Part shown: piece after piece, positions 18,589 through 29,635 of the stretch | Layout of the letters: the number at the start of each line of letters is the position of its first letter | How positions within the stretch are numbered: the stretch's first letter is position 1 | Source of the DNA: Phytophthora colocasiae | Lineage: Eukaryota > Oomycota > Peronosporomycetes > Peronosporales > Peronosporaceae | Direction: 5' to 3' | NCBI GenBank assembly: GCA_018806915.1 | Contig: JAGKQI010000090.1 | Coordinates: 2,294,001 to 2,358,000 of the forward strand | DNA length: 64,000 nucleotides | The notes under the pieces: model-generated | What the model was told of the DNA's origin: nothing | Seen by the model: the letters and a program-made list of their open reading frames with translations, nothing else | The model's database searches: none | Translations under genes and position numbers: made by a program

Positions 18589-19083
18589 CTAAAGCAGGAC
18601 TTCGGATACGATACCAGCAGCAGAGCTCTCCTTGATTTCTATGTCAGTTTGTCCGTGAATTGGTAAAACCATTGGTTGCTCCAGTAATGACACCAACGAT
18701 TCTGCTGCAGTTGATGTCGGTACTGAGGAAGTAATGTCTTTCTGGCGATTGCGACGTCTTTCAGGATGCCAACTGGGTTGTCCTCCTCCATGATCTCCAC
18801 ATTTCCCTTTCGATGCGACCTTTTTGTCACAACCTGTATGACTGCATACTCTTTTCCCACCGTGACCAGCGCACAGACCTTTGAACTGAGCTTGTTTCTC
18901 ACAGTCCGAATACGAGCACTTGCCACCTCTGGTATGTGTCCGACACTTGCCTTTAGTTTGCGCTTTGTTGATACATCCTGGATAGGAACACTCAATACCC
19001 CCTCCTTGTGGAGGACGCCCAATCTTCTTCGATTTAGCTTGAATCTTCGCTCCTCTGGTCTTCCGTTCGTCTGCAACCGCCAT
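18589..19083 (-). CDS. WRKY19-like cysteine-repeat zinc-finger protein, short paralog
   Basis: 164 residues. A basic N-terminus (ARGAKIQAKSKKIGR-like) is followed by three repeats of C-x4-C-x9-C-x2-H, as in CSYPGCINKAQTKGKCRTH. Related repeats are found in plant WRKY19 and in an oomycete-expanded family usually annotated as WRKY19-like zinc finger. A nuclear or nucleic-acid-binding role is suspected but unproven. The C-terminal half is short and low in complexity. The neighbour at 19373 is a longer paralog in the same orientation, so this is a tandem pair. Confidence 0.82.
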   Translation of the reverse strand: MAVADERKTRGAKIQAKSKKIGRPPQGGGIECSYPGCINKAQTKGKCRTHTRGGKCSYSDCEKQAQFKGLCAGHGGKRVCSHTGCDKKVASKGKCGDHGGGQPSWHPERRRNRQKDITSSVPTSTAAESLVSLLEQPMVLPIHGQTDIEIKESSAAGIVSEVLL

Positions 19084-19372
19084 ATCTCTGTGCCTGTCAC
19101 TTTATGTGTCTTGATCTACGCTGATCAATTCGGGTAATGCGTGCAGTTTCCTCGTCTTCAAGTCCTAAAAATCTGACCATCCTTTTTTAGATAGCTCAGC
19201 ACAGGAAGTTTTCACAAGACATCTTCAGGGGCAAAGAGAACAGTACGCTAGGACTACCTAGCGTTGGGAAAACTCTATAGGCGCCTGGTGTTTGTCGTTG
19301 ATATCAGAGACTTCCTGGAATTCTGGTATCCTTTCCAGGATATCGTAACAATCTTCAAAAGCGTTTTAAATT

Positions 19373-20470
19373 TCATATTAGTACGTCTAAAACAACGTCA
19401 TTTCTCCTGTGTACGCAGCAAAGCCCATTCGACTGAGCCTGCTTGGTACAGCCTTCGTGGGAGCATTGTTTCCCTCCTCCATGCTCGAAGCATTTACCAG
19501 CTGACCGAATCGTTTTACTGCAACCAGGAAATGTGCACATTCTCGCTCCTCCATGAGTAGTGCAAAGTCCTTGATACTGGGCACTTTTAGTGCAGCCTTC
19601 TTGAATACATCGTTTGCCTCCATGAGTGACACAACGTCCCTGTGATTGAGCAATCTTGGTACAACCTTCAAACGTGCATAATGCACGTTTCCGGATCTTG
19701 GAAGCTTTCCCCGTCGACTTGTCACTGTCTGGCGAGCCTACAGAGTCTCGTTCAGTGTTTTTCTCCTCTGTTTTAGATGGTTCTTCCGTCCACCCTCCAA
19801 GCAGCAGAGACATCATCGACCCACCACTCTGGTTCGTAGCGGGCACCACTGCAGCACTTGGAATCAATGGTGCCAGCTTAATATTCTGCTGACCTGTCCA
19901 AACCGGAAGAGCTTGTGACGTTGGCGTCGTTTCTGCTTGACTCACTGCTGTTGAAAACTTGGTATCTCCTACAGTCCACGTTGAAAGTCCGTTATAAGCC
20001 ATGGGTTCACTTGGAGCCACTGTCATTGGTGCTTGTCCTGTCCAGAAAGAAGGAGTTTGTCCAATGTCTGTAGCTCCTACATCCTGTGGCCACTCATTTA
20101 AAAGTAGTGACATCATGGATCTCCCGCTCTCTGTACTAGTAGAGCCGAAAGTCCCGCTTGTCTCCTGCTTGACGGACGGCCGTCGACCACCGGAAGGTTT
20201 ACGTCTGCCTCCCCCATGATCTCCACATAACCCCTTGGACGTTACCGTCTTGTTGCAGCCTTCCACAGTGCACACTCGGCGTCCTCCATGAGCCACACAT
20301 AGTCCTTTGTATTGAGCTTGTTTCTCGCATCCTGATTGGCTACATTGGCCTAACGTCCCTGTATGTGTCCTACATCGTCCACTAGCCTGTGCCTTGTTCG
20401 TACAACCAGCAGTAGAGCAGCGTTCGCCTCCTACGCCACGACCACGACCACGTCCGCCTGCGACTGCCAT
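19373..20470 (-). CDS. WRKY19-like cysteine-repeat zinc-finger protein, long paralog
   Basis: 365 residues with two blocks of the C-x4-C-x9-C-x2-H repeat. Three copies lie near the N-terminus (residues about 18-85) and four near the C-terminus (residues about 270-355, starting CTFEGCTKIAQSQGRC). A Ser/Thr/Gln-rich linker separates them and contains the repeated motif SMMSLLL(L/N). The conserved Cys and His suggest metal-stabilised small modules. The Gly/Arg-rich N-terminus (GGRGRGRGVGG) may bind nucleic acid. It starts 131 bp from the divergent macro-domain gene, so the two may share a promoter. Confidence 0.87.
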   Translation of the reverse strand: MAVAGGRGRGRGVGGERCSTAGCTNKAQASGRCRTHTGTLGQCSQSGCEKQAQYKGLCVAHGGRRVCTVEGCNKTVTSKGLCGDHGGGRRKPSGGRRPSVKQETSGTFGSTSTESGRSMMSLLLNEWPQDVGATDIGQTPSFWTGQAPMTVAPSEPMAYNGLSTWTVGDTKFSTAVSQAETTPTSQALPVWTGQQNIKLAPLIPSAAVVPATNQSGGSMMSLLLGGWTEEPSKTEEKNTERDSVGSPDSDKSTGKASKIRKRALCTFEGCTKIAQSQGRCVTHGGKRCIQEGCTKSAQYQGLCTTHGGARMCTFPGCSKTIRSAGKCFEHGGGKQCSHEGCTKQAQSNGLCCVHRRNDVVLDVLI

Positions 20471-20601
20471 TTAGAACTACAATCTGGTTATGACCACAGC
20501 TTTGATATCACCTTCTTGATCTAAATTTAGATTGGAGTCAGATGGTGAGGAAAAAAGCAGTAACCTGTATAACTTGATGTGCATGTTATTTCTGATCGAA
20601 G

Positions 20602-21273
20602 ATGGCTTCCTCGTCCTCAATGGAAGATCTTGGGGGTAAAGTACTTTTACAATGGAAACCCGTCCTCGACGGCCCAGAGCTGCTGGTTATGCAGGGTGAC
20701 TTGACTTCCTGTAAGGCTGATGCAATTGTAAATGCTGCCAATATCCACTTAATGCATGGAGGAGGCTTAGCTGGAGCAATTGTACGTAAAGGAGGGTCTT
20801 CTATCCAGAAAGAGAGTAGTAAATGGGTCAAGGAAAATGGGTCACTGAATGTCGGAGATGCAGTCACAACGGAGGCAGACAAACTTCCCTGCAAGCACGT
20901 GATCCATACTGTGGGGCCTAATGTTGGTGATATGGAACCGACAGACGAACACTCGGCTCAGCTACGTAGAGCAGTGTGGAGTGCGTTGATTAAGGCAGAT
21001 ACTTTGGGGATTGAGTCTGTAGCAGTACCTGGGATTTCAACTGGTATCTTTGGATACCCGAGAGATCTTGGGGCAAAGGAAATCGTCAAGGAATCGGTGA
21101 GATTCTGTAAGGAGAAGGACAAGACAAGTGTGAAGAAGATTGCGTTGATGAATATTGACGACCCTACCGTCAATAGCTTTATCAAGGCGTTAAAAGAGGA
21201 GAAGAAGAGAGATGAAGAGCAGGAAGAAAAAGATATTAGCGACGAGCTGGCTGAGTTGAATATCCACGAGTAA
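20602..21273 (+). CDS. Macro-domain protein (ADP-ribose binding or hydrolase)
   Basis: 223 residues. One macro domain covers residues about 25-190: QGDLTSCKADAIVNAANIHL, then HGGGLAGAIV, HVIHTVGPN, and the phosphate loop GISTGIFGYP. The Asn-Ala-Ala-Asn and glycine loop residues that bind ADP-ribose in MacroD-type enzymes are present. It may remove mono-ADP-ribose or deacetylate O-acetyl-ADP-ribose. A charged C-terminal tail (EEKKRDEEQEEKD) follows. The gene is divergent from the WRKY19-like gene with a 131-bp gap. Confidence 0.93.
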   Translation: MASSSSMEDLGGKVLLQWKPVLDGPELLVMQGDLTSCKADAIVNAANIHLMHGGGLAGAIVRKGGSSIQKESSKWVKENGSLNVGDAVTTEADKLPCKHVIHTVGPNVGDMEPTDEHSAQLRRAVWSALIKADTLGIESVAVPGISTGIFGYPRDLGAKEIVKESVRFCKEKDKTSVKKIALMNIDDPTVNSFIKALKEEKKRDEEQEEKDISDELAELNIHE

Positions 21274-21436
21274 ACACTTAGGAACAACATTCCATTGGGG
21301 GTAGCTACTCAAAGAACAACAGTTTCAAGTTCTTCTTTTGACGAGACAAGTCGACGTCTAGGCTTAGTAGCTACACAACCAAACAGATCCCTTTCTTCCG
21401 ATTCTTCGTAAAAGATCCCATCCACCAACCAATCGG

Positions 21437-22447
21437 ATGAACAGCTCTCTCATACTTCCAGTGGATGTCCTCCACGCGATCTGCAGCTTCCTCTCCGGCT
21501 TTGACGTTTTTCGCTTTTCACACACAAACTCGTGGGTTCTTACCGTCCTGTCAGACAATTTATACTGGCAGAAGCGAGGATCTGGAGGTGATAATCTGTC
21601 CATTCAAAGGTGGAAACAACGCTACATGCAAGAGAGATCATTGCTGTTTGTCGACGTACAATCAGCTAAGAAATACCTTCATGGAATGCTGCTGGGCGCC
21701 AACAGTTCTCGTTTAGGTTTTGCAAGACAAGAGAAACCTCCGTCACCTGGGAAATGGCGAAGCGAACGAATCGATTTAAGCTCTGTAAAGGACTGCAACT
21801 TCAGCTTCGACGTGTGGTTCTGCTTATTTCCTGGCACTGAGTATCAGTCTACCGGTGGAGTCATTTACGGACTGCAGTCGAGACCAGCAAGCTCTCGATA
21901 CCCAGGAGAGAAGCATGGTCACTTTATCATGGTGGATATGAAGAAGAACTTGTACTGTTCCGTCCTTGGGGATGCAAAGATCATCGCCCAAGACTTGAAA
22001 CCCAACTATTGGTACCATTTAGCTCTCACGTACGATGTCAAGAGCCAACAACAACAAGTGTATGTCCAAGGGAAGAAAATCTCAACTGAAGTTGGTCCAT
22101 TGAACAACGCATGGCCACTACTTAAGCACGAGCAGGTTGGCACAGGCTACTGTGACAACACAACGAGAAATCGAGGCGTTCACTTGCCTCACTCGCGACT
22201 GCATGGTGGATGGTACTCGTTCTATGGCCTCATCGACGAATTTCGCGTCTGGAAAGACATTTTGACTCAAGAAACGATAGCTGATCTTGCGTGCTGCAAA
22301 CAACCACAAGCCTGCTCTCCCCTATGGGAACTATCAAGCGTGATCACGATCGACGTGGGTGCTGGATCAACACGAAGATGGTTCGATGCACTCGCCCCGC
22401 GGAAGGGAAAAATGTGGTTGTTGAATAGCGCAAGACACGTCACGTGA
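21437..22447 (+). CDS. F-box plus LamG-like (concanavalin fold) protein 1
   Basis: 336 residues. The N-terminus (LPVDVLHAICSFLSGFDVFRFSHTNSW) is an F-box-like motif, which in SCF ubiquitin ligases binds Skp1. It is followed by a laminin-G/concanavalin-like domain (residues about 95-290) with FSFDVWFCLF, GGVIYGLQS, WYHLALTYDV and the family end motif GLIDEFRVWKD. The pairing of an F-box with a LamG-like module suggests a substrate adaptor that recognises sugars or a peptide. The same two-domain layout recurs at 51054, and LamG modules recur at 53786 and 36033. Confidence 0.8.
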   Translation: MNSSLILPVDVLHAICSFLSGFDVFRFSHTNSWVLTVLSDNLYWQKRGSGGDNLSIQRWKQRYMQERSLLFVDVQSAKKYLHGMLLGANSSRLGFARQEKPPSPGKWRSERIDLSSVKDCNFSFDVWFCLFPGTEYQSTGGVIYGLQSRPASSRYPGEKHGHFIMVDMKKNLYCSVLGDAKIIAQDLKPNYWYHLALTYDVKSQQQQVYVQGKKISTEVGPLNNAWPLLKHEQVGTGYCDNTTRNRGVHLPHSRLHGGWYSFYGLIDEFRVWKDILTQETIADLACCKQPQACSPLWELSSVITIDVGAGSTRRWFDALAPRKGKMWLLNSARHVT

Positions 22448-22466
22448 CTAGCAAATACAGCTCCAA

Positions 22467-23402
22467 TTATTGAGTAGCGAAAAGGACTCGGTAGCTTCCT
22501 GCTGTGGACATTTCTTCTTCAACTTGGCCACGTTCGAACAACTCGGTAATCTCTTCCGAGCTCAGCGTCGTCTGGTCTCGAATGTCCGACTCGTTCTCCA
22601 TCGCTGGTTTCGTTTTCTTCGTTCCTTTCTGAATAAAACCAACGATCTTCTCACTCTTGACTGAATTTGTGTTGCCTTGTACAACTCCAGTCCGTCTCTC
22701 AGTCACTTTGGCTTCAGCAGGTCGCAGCACGATCGGGATCTCCTTGACCACCTCAACCACCTTGTTCACTACTTTCGGCTGTAAATACGAGTCGATCACA
22801 GCACTTTTCAGTTCCAACAGCTCGCTCTGCAACGACTGCAGCTCTGATCCTCGCAAAAGTTGATCCTCTGACACATTCGACTTCGTTGCCTGTTGTACAG
22901 CCAAGTACTTGGTCACTCGGACATTTAACAGCTCCGCCGCCTGGTTGTACTGCGTCTGCTGGTCTTTAACAACAGCCAATAGTGCCTCCACTCTTGAGTG
23001 CATTCGTCGTCGATGTTGTGTCTTTTGGTTCTCGTGTTGAAGCAGCAACTGCTGCGTCTTCCTGCGTCGAAATTGCGCGTACCCAAAGCCCAGAAGCGCC
23101 AATAGCAATGTCACCAGTCCGTATTTCTTCACTATAAACTGCAGCAGCTTCACTGGTGACTTGGAGATAGTAGAAATTGATTCTGATGCGGTGACATCAC
23201 TCCTCACGAGTTCTTCAGCTGTACGTTTTGCTAATTGCGAGAGACCATTCCGTCGCTCCACACTCTTAAGACATTGGGTAATTTCCTCTGGAGAAAGCCC
23301 CTTCTTCTCCAGGAAATCAACACGTTGGGCCAGTGATAAGGCGCGGACTGTAGGGTGCAGCAAGAACTCCTCGCACTTGTGCAACAGACTCAGGTCCGTC
23401 AT
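22467..23402 (-). CDS. PEX14: Peroxin-14 (peroxisomal import docking protein)
   Basis: 311 residues from the Met at 23402. Residues 9-48 match the PEX14 N-terminal domain (EEFLLHPTVRALSLAQRVDF, then LEKKGLSPEEITQCLKSV), which binds WxxxF motifs of the PEX5 receptor. A membrane segment follows at about 94-110 (YGLVTLLLALLGFGYAQF) and then a coiled coil. This is the usual PEX14 order. It acts at the peroxisomal membrane in matrix protein import. An upstream in-frame Met exists, but starting there would add a non-conserved extension. The gene is convergent with the F-box gene, only 20 bp apart at their 3' ends. Confidence 0.88.
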   Translation of the reverse strand: MTDLSLLHKCEEFLLHPTVRALSLAQRVDFLEKKGLSPEEITQCLKSVERRNGLSQLAKRTAEELVRSDVTASESISTISKSPVKLLQFIVKKYGLVTLLLALLGFGYAQFRRRKTQQLLLQHENQKTQHRRRMHSRVEALLAVVKDQQTQYNQAAELLNVRVTKYLAVQQATKSNVSEDQLLRGSELQSLQSELLELKSAVIDSYLQPKVVNKVVEVVKEIPIVLRPAEAKVTERRTGVVQGNTNSVKSEKIVGFIQKGTKKTKPAMENESDIRDQTTLSSEEITELFERGQVEEEMSTAGSYRVLFATQ

Positions 23403-23645
23403 GATGTGGAGATGACAATAATGGCTTGCGTGAACAGTGATGGATGACAGCCTGTTATTTTCTATACTGTCGCACTGCATCAATTGTCAAAGTTACTCCG
23501 AAAGTTAATTCAAATTGATGTGTCGCACGTACGTTGAAGATGGTACAATGTACCACGTAGCGGGACCTTCCAAGCCTTTGGAGCTGCAGTTGGGCGATAT
23601 CCTCCAGCTAAGAGCTACTTGTGTCTGGAGAAGAGCAAAGGTGCA

Positions 23646-24647
23646 ATGCAGTCTACACTAGGGGATTATATGGAGACGTACTCAGTGGAGAGAGATCCGT
23701 TGGTTGGCAAGCAGCAAAGCAGAACCAGCAAACTGTCAACCAACAAGAAGGTAACAGAGACCATAGGCCACGTAATGCAGAGTGTTGGTCAGTATCAAAA
23801 TGTTGATCAATACCTGGAGAAAACGGTTGAAGACACGCCAGATCGCACATCGAGTGAGGACGAGCAGCGAGATCATCCAGTTGCTGTTGGATTGCCCCCG
23901 ATGGTACCTGCTAAGATGGCGGCCAAAGCTTCACCGATGACAGAAGGTATTGCAGCTAAAGAAGCTGTTGATATGAGGCGGAAAAAGAGTAAAGATCAAG
24001 GCTCTAAGGTGCTGGAGGAAGCTCGTCGAGATGTGATGAGGTCACCTGCTGTTGCGTCCAAGAAGTCGATTTCAGGCAAGATGAACGCCAAGTTGGGAAA
24101 GACTAAGATGCCGAAGAAAGTAGCTGCAAAGTCAGAGCGTCGAGATCGAAGGCGGAAGAGGGAAATGGAGACAGAGAAGAAAGCTACGAACATTTCACAA
24201 GCGTCCGCGAAGATGCTGTTCCAGTGTTCGTGTCAACTACTGCGTACGCAAGTGCTGGACTATGATGTACGAGCTCGTGAAATGCAGGAGCGGAATGCAA
24301 ATCAGGCGAAGGAGATTGAGGTGTGGGAGAAGAGAATTCGCAGTCTCCAGCGCCAATTGGAGGGGTATGCGGACGCGGAGACTGATGCACGGCCAATGGA
24401 GACCTCACGACTGGCTCTGATTGAAGCAAAATCTGCAACAGCAAGTGAAGCGACTGCGCAAGATGCATCTGCACTCACTCTTTCATCTGCTGCTGCTGCT
24501 GAGTCTTCACTGCCTCCTGCAATCGCCGCAGCGGAAGCAAAACTCCACGAAGAACTGCAGAAGCGGACGCAGAAGCTGCACGAGTTTTGCAAGAGCGTAC
24601 CTGGGTTCATTGACGCATTGGACGAACACTCTTCGTCCCCTTTTTGA
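23646..24647 (+). CDS. Basic coiled-coil protein of unknown function
   Basis: 333 residues from the Met at 23646. The frame is open 5' of this Met to 23538 without another ATG, so an upstream exon may exist. A different frame from the ATG at 23518 also stays open to 23661, so the true 5' end is unresolved. Visible features are a strongly basic tract (KSERRDRRRKREMETEKK), which could be a nuclear signal, a coiled-coil-like helix (MQERNANQAKEIEVWEKRIR) and an Ala/Ser-rich stretch. No family is recognised. Confidence 0.6.
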   Translation: MQSTLGDYMETYSVERDPLVGKQQSRTSKLSTNKKVTETIGHVMQSVGQYQNVDQYLEKTVEDTPDRTSSEDEQRDHPVAVGLPPMVPAKMAAKASPMTEGIAAKEAVDMRRKKSKDQGSKVLEEARRDVMRSPAVASKKSISGKMNAKLGKTKMPKKVAAKSERRDRRRKREMETEKKATNISQASAKMLFQCSCQLLRTQVLDYDVRAREMQERNANQAKEIEVWEKRIRSLQRQLEGYADAETDARPMETSRLALIEAKSATASEATAQDASALTLSSAAAAESSLPPAIAAAEAKLHEELQKRTQKLHEFCKSVPGFIDALDEHSSSPF

Positions 24648-25475
24648 AAGTTATCTATTCAGTCGACGTTATTTTTTTTATTCCAAGACAACATGCATGT
24701 TACCTCTCATGCCTATCAAAGTTTACCTGTAGTTCAACCAGGACAATACATTTCCCTAGTATAATCGCCACCCATGATCTTTCAGATGCACAAGGTATAC
24801 AGGAGTGATGGTCTTTATCCGCAACAAGAAAGTAGCGCAGCAGAAGAGGGCAGGAGCGGAGCTCCTCCTTGGCATCATCGCTTCTGGCCTCCTTGGCATC
24901 ATCAGTGGGAAAAACCTGTGCGTTAAACCAATGCGGGTGGAAGCTTTTTGTATACAGAATTCTAAGATGTCAGCTACTGATTTTCTCTCCGTTCATCCAA
25001 CACCAACAGTCTTCGCTGATGAGCTTTACAATGAGAACATACAGAGATTGACGTCAACAGAAACTTCGCTAATCGATGCTGCGGTACGGAGATCGAGAGT
25101 TTGGGCGATGAATACAGGTGCTGCTTCGGCCCGGTTTAATCTGTCGCCAATCCGACATGTAGTGGCAACATGACTTTGCTGCTGCCGTTTTGGTAGTTGT
25201 CCAAGGCCTGCCATCATCCCAAAGTCATCAGAGCCAACTGCACTTGGTTTCAGTATGCGAACCCAATTTCAACTGATTTCGGGTCATTTCGCTAATTTGG
25301 GCTGCCACGTTATCAGGTTCCTAAAACTTTATGCAAGTCGCTTGAAAAGTATTAGATTATGCAGGTGAGTTGATGGCAAGCATCCACTTCAACTTGTTAC
25401 AGGTACCGCCTTCTTTGTCGCCAATGACCGATATCAAGGGCAAAATGGAGGTTTTGCCATCCACTTAATCGCTGT
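24648..25475. other. Intergenic region upstream of the ABC transporter
   Basis: About 830 bp. A 122-codon open frame at 24805-25173 shows no family resemblance or promoter and is not called. The core promoter of the transporter lies at its right end. Confidence 0.5.
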
Positions 25476-25490
25476 TTCATTCTGCAATTT
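25476..25490 (+). promoter_or_regulatory. Oomycete Inr+FPR core promoter of the ABC transporter
   Basis: TTCATTCTGCAATTT matches the oomycete Inr+FPR consensus at all core positions. It lies 45 bp before the ATG at 25535. Confidence 0.7.
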
Positions 25491-25534
25491 CCTGTCTGCC
25501 GATCAAGTCGCACTCGAGTGGATCGAAAACAGCG

Positions 25535-28500
25535 ATGAACACCACGGAGCCGTCGTCCAATTCGGCCGTCGACGGTCCTGAGCTCAGCTATGAATCCGGC
25601 AAGACATTAATGGCCAAGGGCCCTCAAGCTTTCCACGATCTCATGGCTACCAAGCTCTCAGCTGCAACTGGCCGTCCGTTGCCAAGGATGGAAGTTCGTT
25701 ACAGCAATGTGTCACTTACGGCCGACATTGTGGTTGCTGATGACCACGCCACCAAGTACGAGCTACCAACTATCCCCAATGAACTCAAGAAAACTCTCAT
25801 GGGTCCCAAGAAGAAAAGTGTTCGCAAGGAGATTTTGAAGAATGTGAGTGGCCGACTCACCCCTGGCAAAATCACGCTGTTGCTGGGTCAACCTGGTTCG
25901 GGCAAGTCCGCGCTCATGAAGATCCTTAGTGGTCGATTCCCGATGACCAACATCTCAATGGAAGGTGACATTTCCTTCAATAACGTACAGAGAGAGCAGA
26001 TTGAGGATCGTTTGGCTCAGTTCGTGTCGTACGTGGAACAACGGGACAAGCACTTCCCTACTTTAACCGTGAAAGAAACACTCGAGTTCGCCCACACTTT
26101 CTGTGGTGGGAGACAGCTTGAACAAGGCCACGGGATGCTGACTATGGGCTCTACTGAACACCAAAGTGATGCTGAAGCTCTCAAAGAAATGGAAAACATC
26201 TTCGCGCACTATCCGGACGTTGTGATCCAACAACTCGGTCTACAAATCTGCCAGGATACCGTCGTTGGTGACAACATGCTGCGTGGTATCTCCGGTGGTG
26301 AACGTAAGCGCGTGACGACTGGTGAGATGGAATTCGGCATGAAGTACGTGTCTCTAATGGACGAGATCACGACTGGTTTGGATGCTGCAGCAGCCTACGA
26401 TATTGTCGACACGCAGCGTAGTATCGCTCATCGGATGCAAAAGACAGTGATGATCGCTCTACTGCAGCCTTCTCCGGAGCTTTTCGCGCTGTTCGACGAC
26501 GTCATGATCCTGAATGAAGGTGAACTCATGTATCATGGCCCATGCAACAAGGTGGAAGCGTGGGGTTCAAGTGTCCTCCAGGCCGTGACATTGCCGACTA
26601 CCTCTTGGATCTGGGCACCAAGCAGCAGCATCGCTATGAGGTTCAGCATCCGACTAAGCAGCCTCGAAGCCCTGCGGAATTCGGTGAGTGTTTCCGTATG
26701 ACGCAGATCTACCAGGAAACAATGCACATTTTGGAGTCTCCGTACGACCCAGAACTGGTCAAGAGCGTCAAGGACATCATGGACCCGATGCCTGCATTTC
26801 ACCAGTCAATTTTCGATAGCGTCTTTGCGCTCCAATGGCGAGCGCTATTGATCACATACAGGAACCAAGCCTTTGTCATCGGAAAACTGGCCATGGTTAT
26901 CATCATGGGACTGCTGTACTGCTCCATCTTCTACCAGTTCGACCCTACGCAGATCGCAGTGGTTATGGGTGTCATGTTCGCTGCTGTCATGTTCTTGTCC
27001 ATGGGTCAAGGTGCAATGATCCCAGTCTACATCTCCGGTCGAGCCATTTTCTACAAGCAACGGCGAGCCAATTTCTTCCGGACGGGCTCATACGTGCTCG
27101 CTACGACTGTGAGTCAGATCCCTCTGGCCATAGCGGAGACGTTGATCTTCGGGTCCATTTTGTACTGGGTTTGTGGCTTCGCATCCGACGTGAAGCTGTT
27201 TATCATCTTTGAGATCATCCTGTTCGTGTCCAATTTAGCAATGGGCATGTGGTTTTTCTTCCTGGCTGGTGTCTGTCCTGATGCAAATGTGGTGATGCCA
27301 GTGGGTATGGTCTCCATCCTCGTATTCATCATCTTTGCGGGTTTTGTGGTGACCAAGAGCCAAATCCCAGACTATTTGATCTGGGCCCACTGGATCAGTC
27401 CTATCGCATGGGCTCTCAAGGCGATGGCTATCAATCAGTACCGCTCAAGCGACTTTGACGTCTGTGTGTATGAAGATGTGGACTACTGCACGAAGTATGG
27501 TATGACGATGGGAGAATACTACCTCGACCTCTTTGATTTCGTCACAGAGAAGGAGTGGGTGGCGTACGGAATCATTTACCTGTTGGCAATCTACGTCGTC
27601 TTCATGTTCCTGTCCTATTTGGCACTCGAATACGTCCGCTATGAGACTCCGGATAACGTCGACGTCTCTGTGAAACCAATTGAAGATGAAAACTCGTACG
27701 TTCTAACGGAAACACCCAAGGGGAAGAGTCAAGTAGTTGTCGATCTACCAGTGGAGACTCGAGAGAAGAATTTTGTACCGGTAACTGTGGCGTTCCAAGA
27801 CTTGCACTACTTCGTACCGGACCCGCACAACCCGAAGCAACAGCTCGAGCTTCTCCGAGGTATCAACGGCTTTGCTGTTCCAGGCTCCATCACTGCGCTG
27901 ATGGGTTCTACCGGTGCTGGTAAAACTACTCTGATGGACGTCATTGCTGGCAGGAAGACTGGAGGTAAAATCACTGGCAAGATCATGTTGAACGGATATG
28001 AAGCAAGTGACTTGGCCATCCGTAGAGCCACTGGGTATTGCGAGCAGATGGACGTACACTCTGAAGCTGCTACGATTCGAGAAGCACTAACGTTCAGCTC
28101 ATTCCTACGTCAAGATGCGTCCATTTCTGACGCCAAGAAGTACGATTCTGTGAGTGAGTGCATCGAACTGTTAGGCTTGGAAGACATCGCCGACCAGATC
28201 ATCCGTGGCAGCTCAGTGGAGCAGATGAAGCGTTTGACTATTGGAGTGGAGTTGGCAGCTCAACCCAGTGTGATCTTCCTAGATGAGCCTACAAGTGGTT
28301 TGGACGCTCGTTCAGCCAAAATCATCATGGATGGAGTGAGGAAAGTGGCGGATTCAGGAAGAACGATCATCTGTACCATCCATCAACCTTCCGCTGAAGT
28401 GTTCTACCTGTTCGATCGTCTACTTCTACTACAACGTGGTGGCCAGACTGCGTTCTACGGAGATTTGGGGACGAATTGCCGCAATTTGATCGATTACTTC

Positions 28501-29635
28501 GAGAATATCCCAGGTGTAGCTCCTCTTCCGGAAGGCTACAACCCAGCTACTTGGATGTTGGAATGTATCGGAGCTGGTGTGGGTCACGGATCAGAGGACT
28601 CCACTGACTTCGTGAGCTACTTCAAGAACAGTCCGTACAACCAGCAGTTGGAGACTACAATGGCCAAGGAAGGGATCACGACGCCGTCTCCAGATCTACC
28701 TGAGATGGTCTTTGGTAAGAAACGAGCTGCGAACTCCATGACGCAGATGAAATTCGTCGTGACGCGCTACTTCCAAATGTACTGGCGGACACCGACGTAC
28801 AACTTGACGCGGATGTACCTTGCGATCTTCTTGGCAATTCTCTTTGGTTTGATCTTCGTGAGCAACAACGACTACGCTTCGTACTCGGGCTTGAACTCGG
28901 GTGTGGGAATGGTCTTCATGTCGTCCCTCTTCAACTCAATGGCCGTTTTCCAGAGTGTTATGCCTCTCACCTGTGCCGAACGCGAGTCTTTCTACCGAGA
29001 ACGTGCTTCCCAGACGTACAACGCCTTCTGGTACTTCGTGGCTTCAACACTGGCAGAGATCCCTTACTGCTTCGTCAGTTCACTACTCTTTACGGTGATT
29101 TTCTACTACTTCGTGGGATTCACGCTTCTCGATCATGATCATCTTCTGGCTTCAGTCCTCGCTCCTGGTGCTCATGATGGTCTACTTGGCTCAGTTCTTC
29201 GTGTTCCTGACTCCGAGCGAAGAGGTGGCGCAGATCGTTGGTATCTTGTTCAACTCGGTCTTCATGATGTTCGTGGGCTTCAGTCCCCCGGCCCACAGCA
29301 TTCCCTCGGGCTACACGTGGCTGTACCGGATCTGCATCTTCAGGTTCCCACTTGCCAACCTCATCGCCGTGATTTTTGCCGACTGCGACGAGCTCCCGAC
29401 ATGGAACGAGACTACGCAAGAGTACGAGAATGTTGGATCTCAACTGGGTTGTCAGCCTATGGCTGGAGCTCCGGAGAACGTCGGTCACAGCACGCTCAAG
29501 GAGTACACGGAGGAGTATTTCGGCATGAAGCACAGCCAAATTGCTCGCAACTTCGGCCTCACCATTGGTCTCATCGTGCTTTTCCGGATTTGGGCGGCAT
29601 TGGCGATGCGGTATGTTAACCACCAGAAGAAGTAA
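25535..29635 (+). pseudogene. Full-size ABCG/PDR drug transporter with two frameshifts
   Basis: The layout is NBD-TMD-NBD-TMD as in pleiotropic drug resistance transporters, about 1,360 residues in total. NBD1 has GQPGSGKSAL, ISGGERKRVTTGEM and SLMDEITTGLD. NBD2 has GSTGAGKTTL and a signature region with VEQMKRLTIG, followed by VIFLDEPTSGLD. Two breaks are seen. Near 26555-26570 the frame moves from GPCNKVE to GFKCPPGRD, consistent with loss of about 11 bp that would encode the usual YF-type linker. Near 29125-29135 the frame moves from FYYFVGFT to FSIMIIFW-type sequence, a 1- or 2-base change. The rest is open and well conserved, and the core promoter looks intact. So this is either a very young pseudogene or an allele affected by assembly errors. 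Confidence 0.85.

Noticed and set aside
24805..25173. 122-codon plus-strand open frame with a hydrophobic N-terminal segment
   Set aside because: No family resemblance, no promoter match, and lies in the upstream region of the ABC transporter; chance frame more likely.
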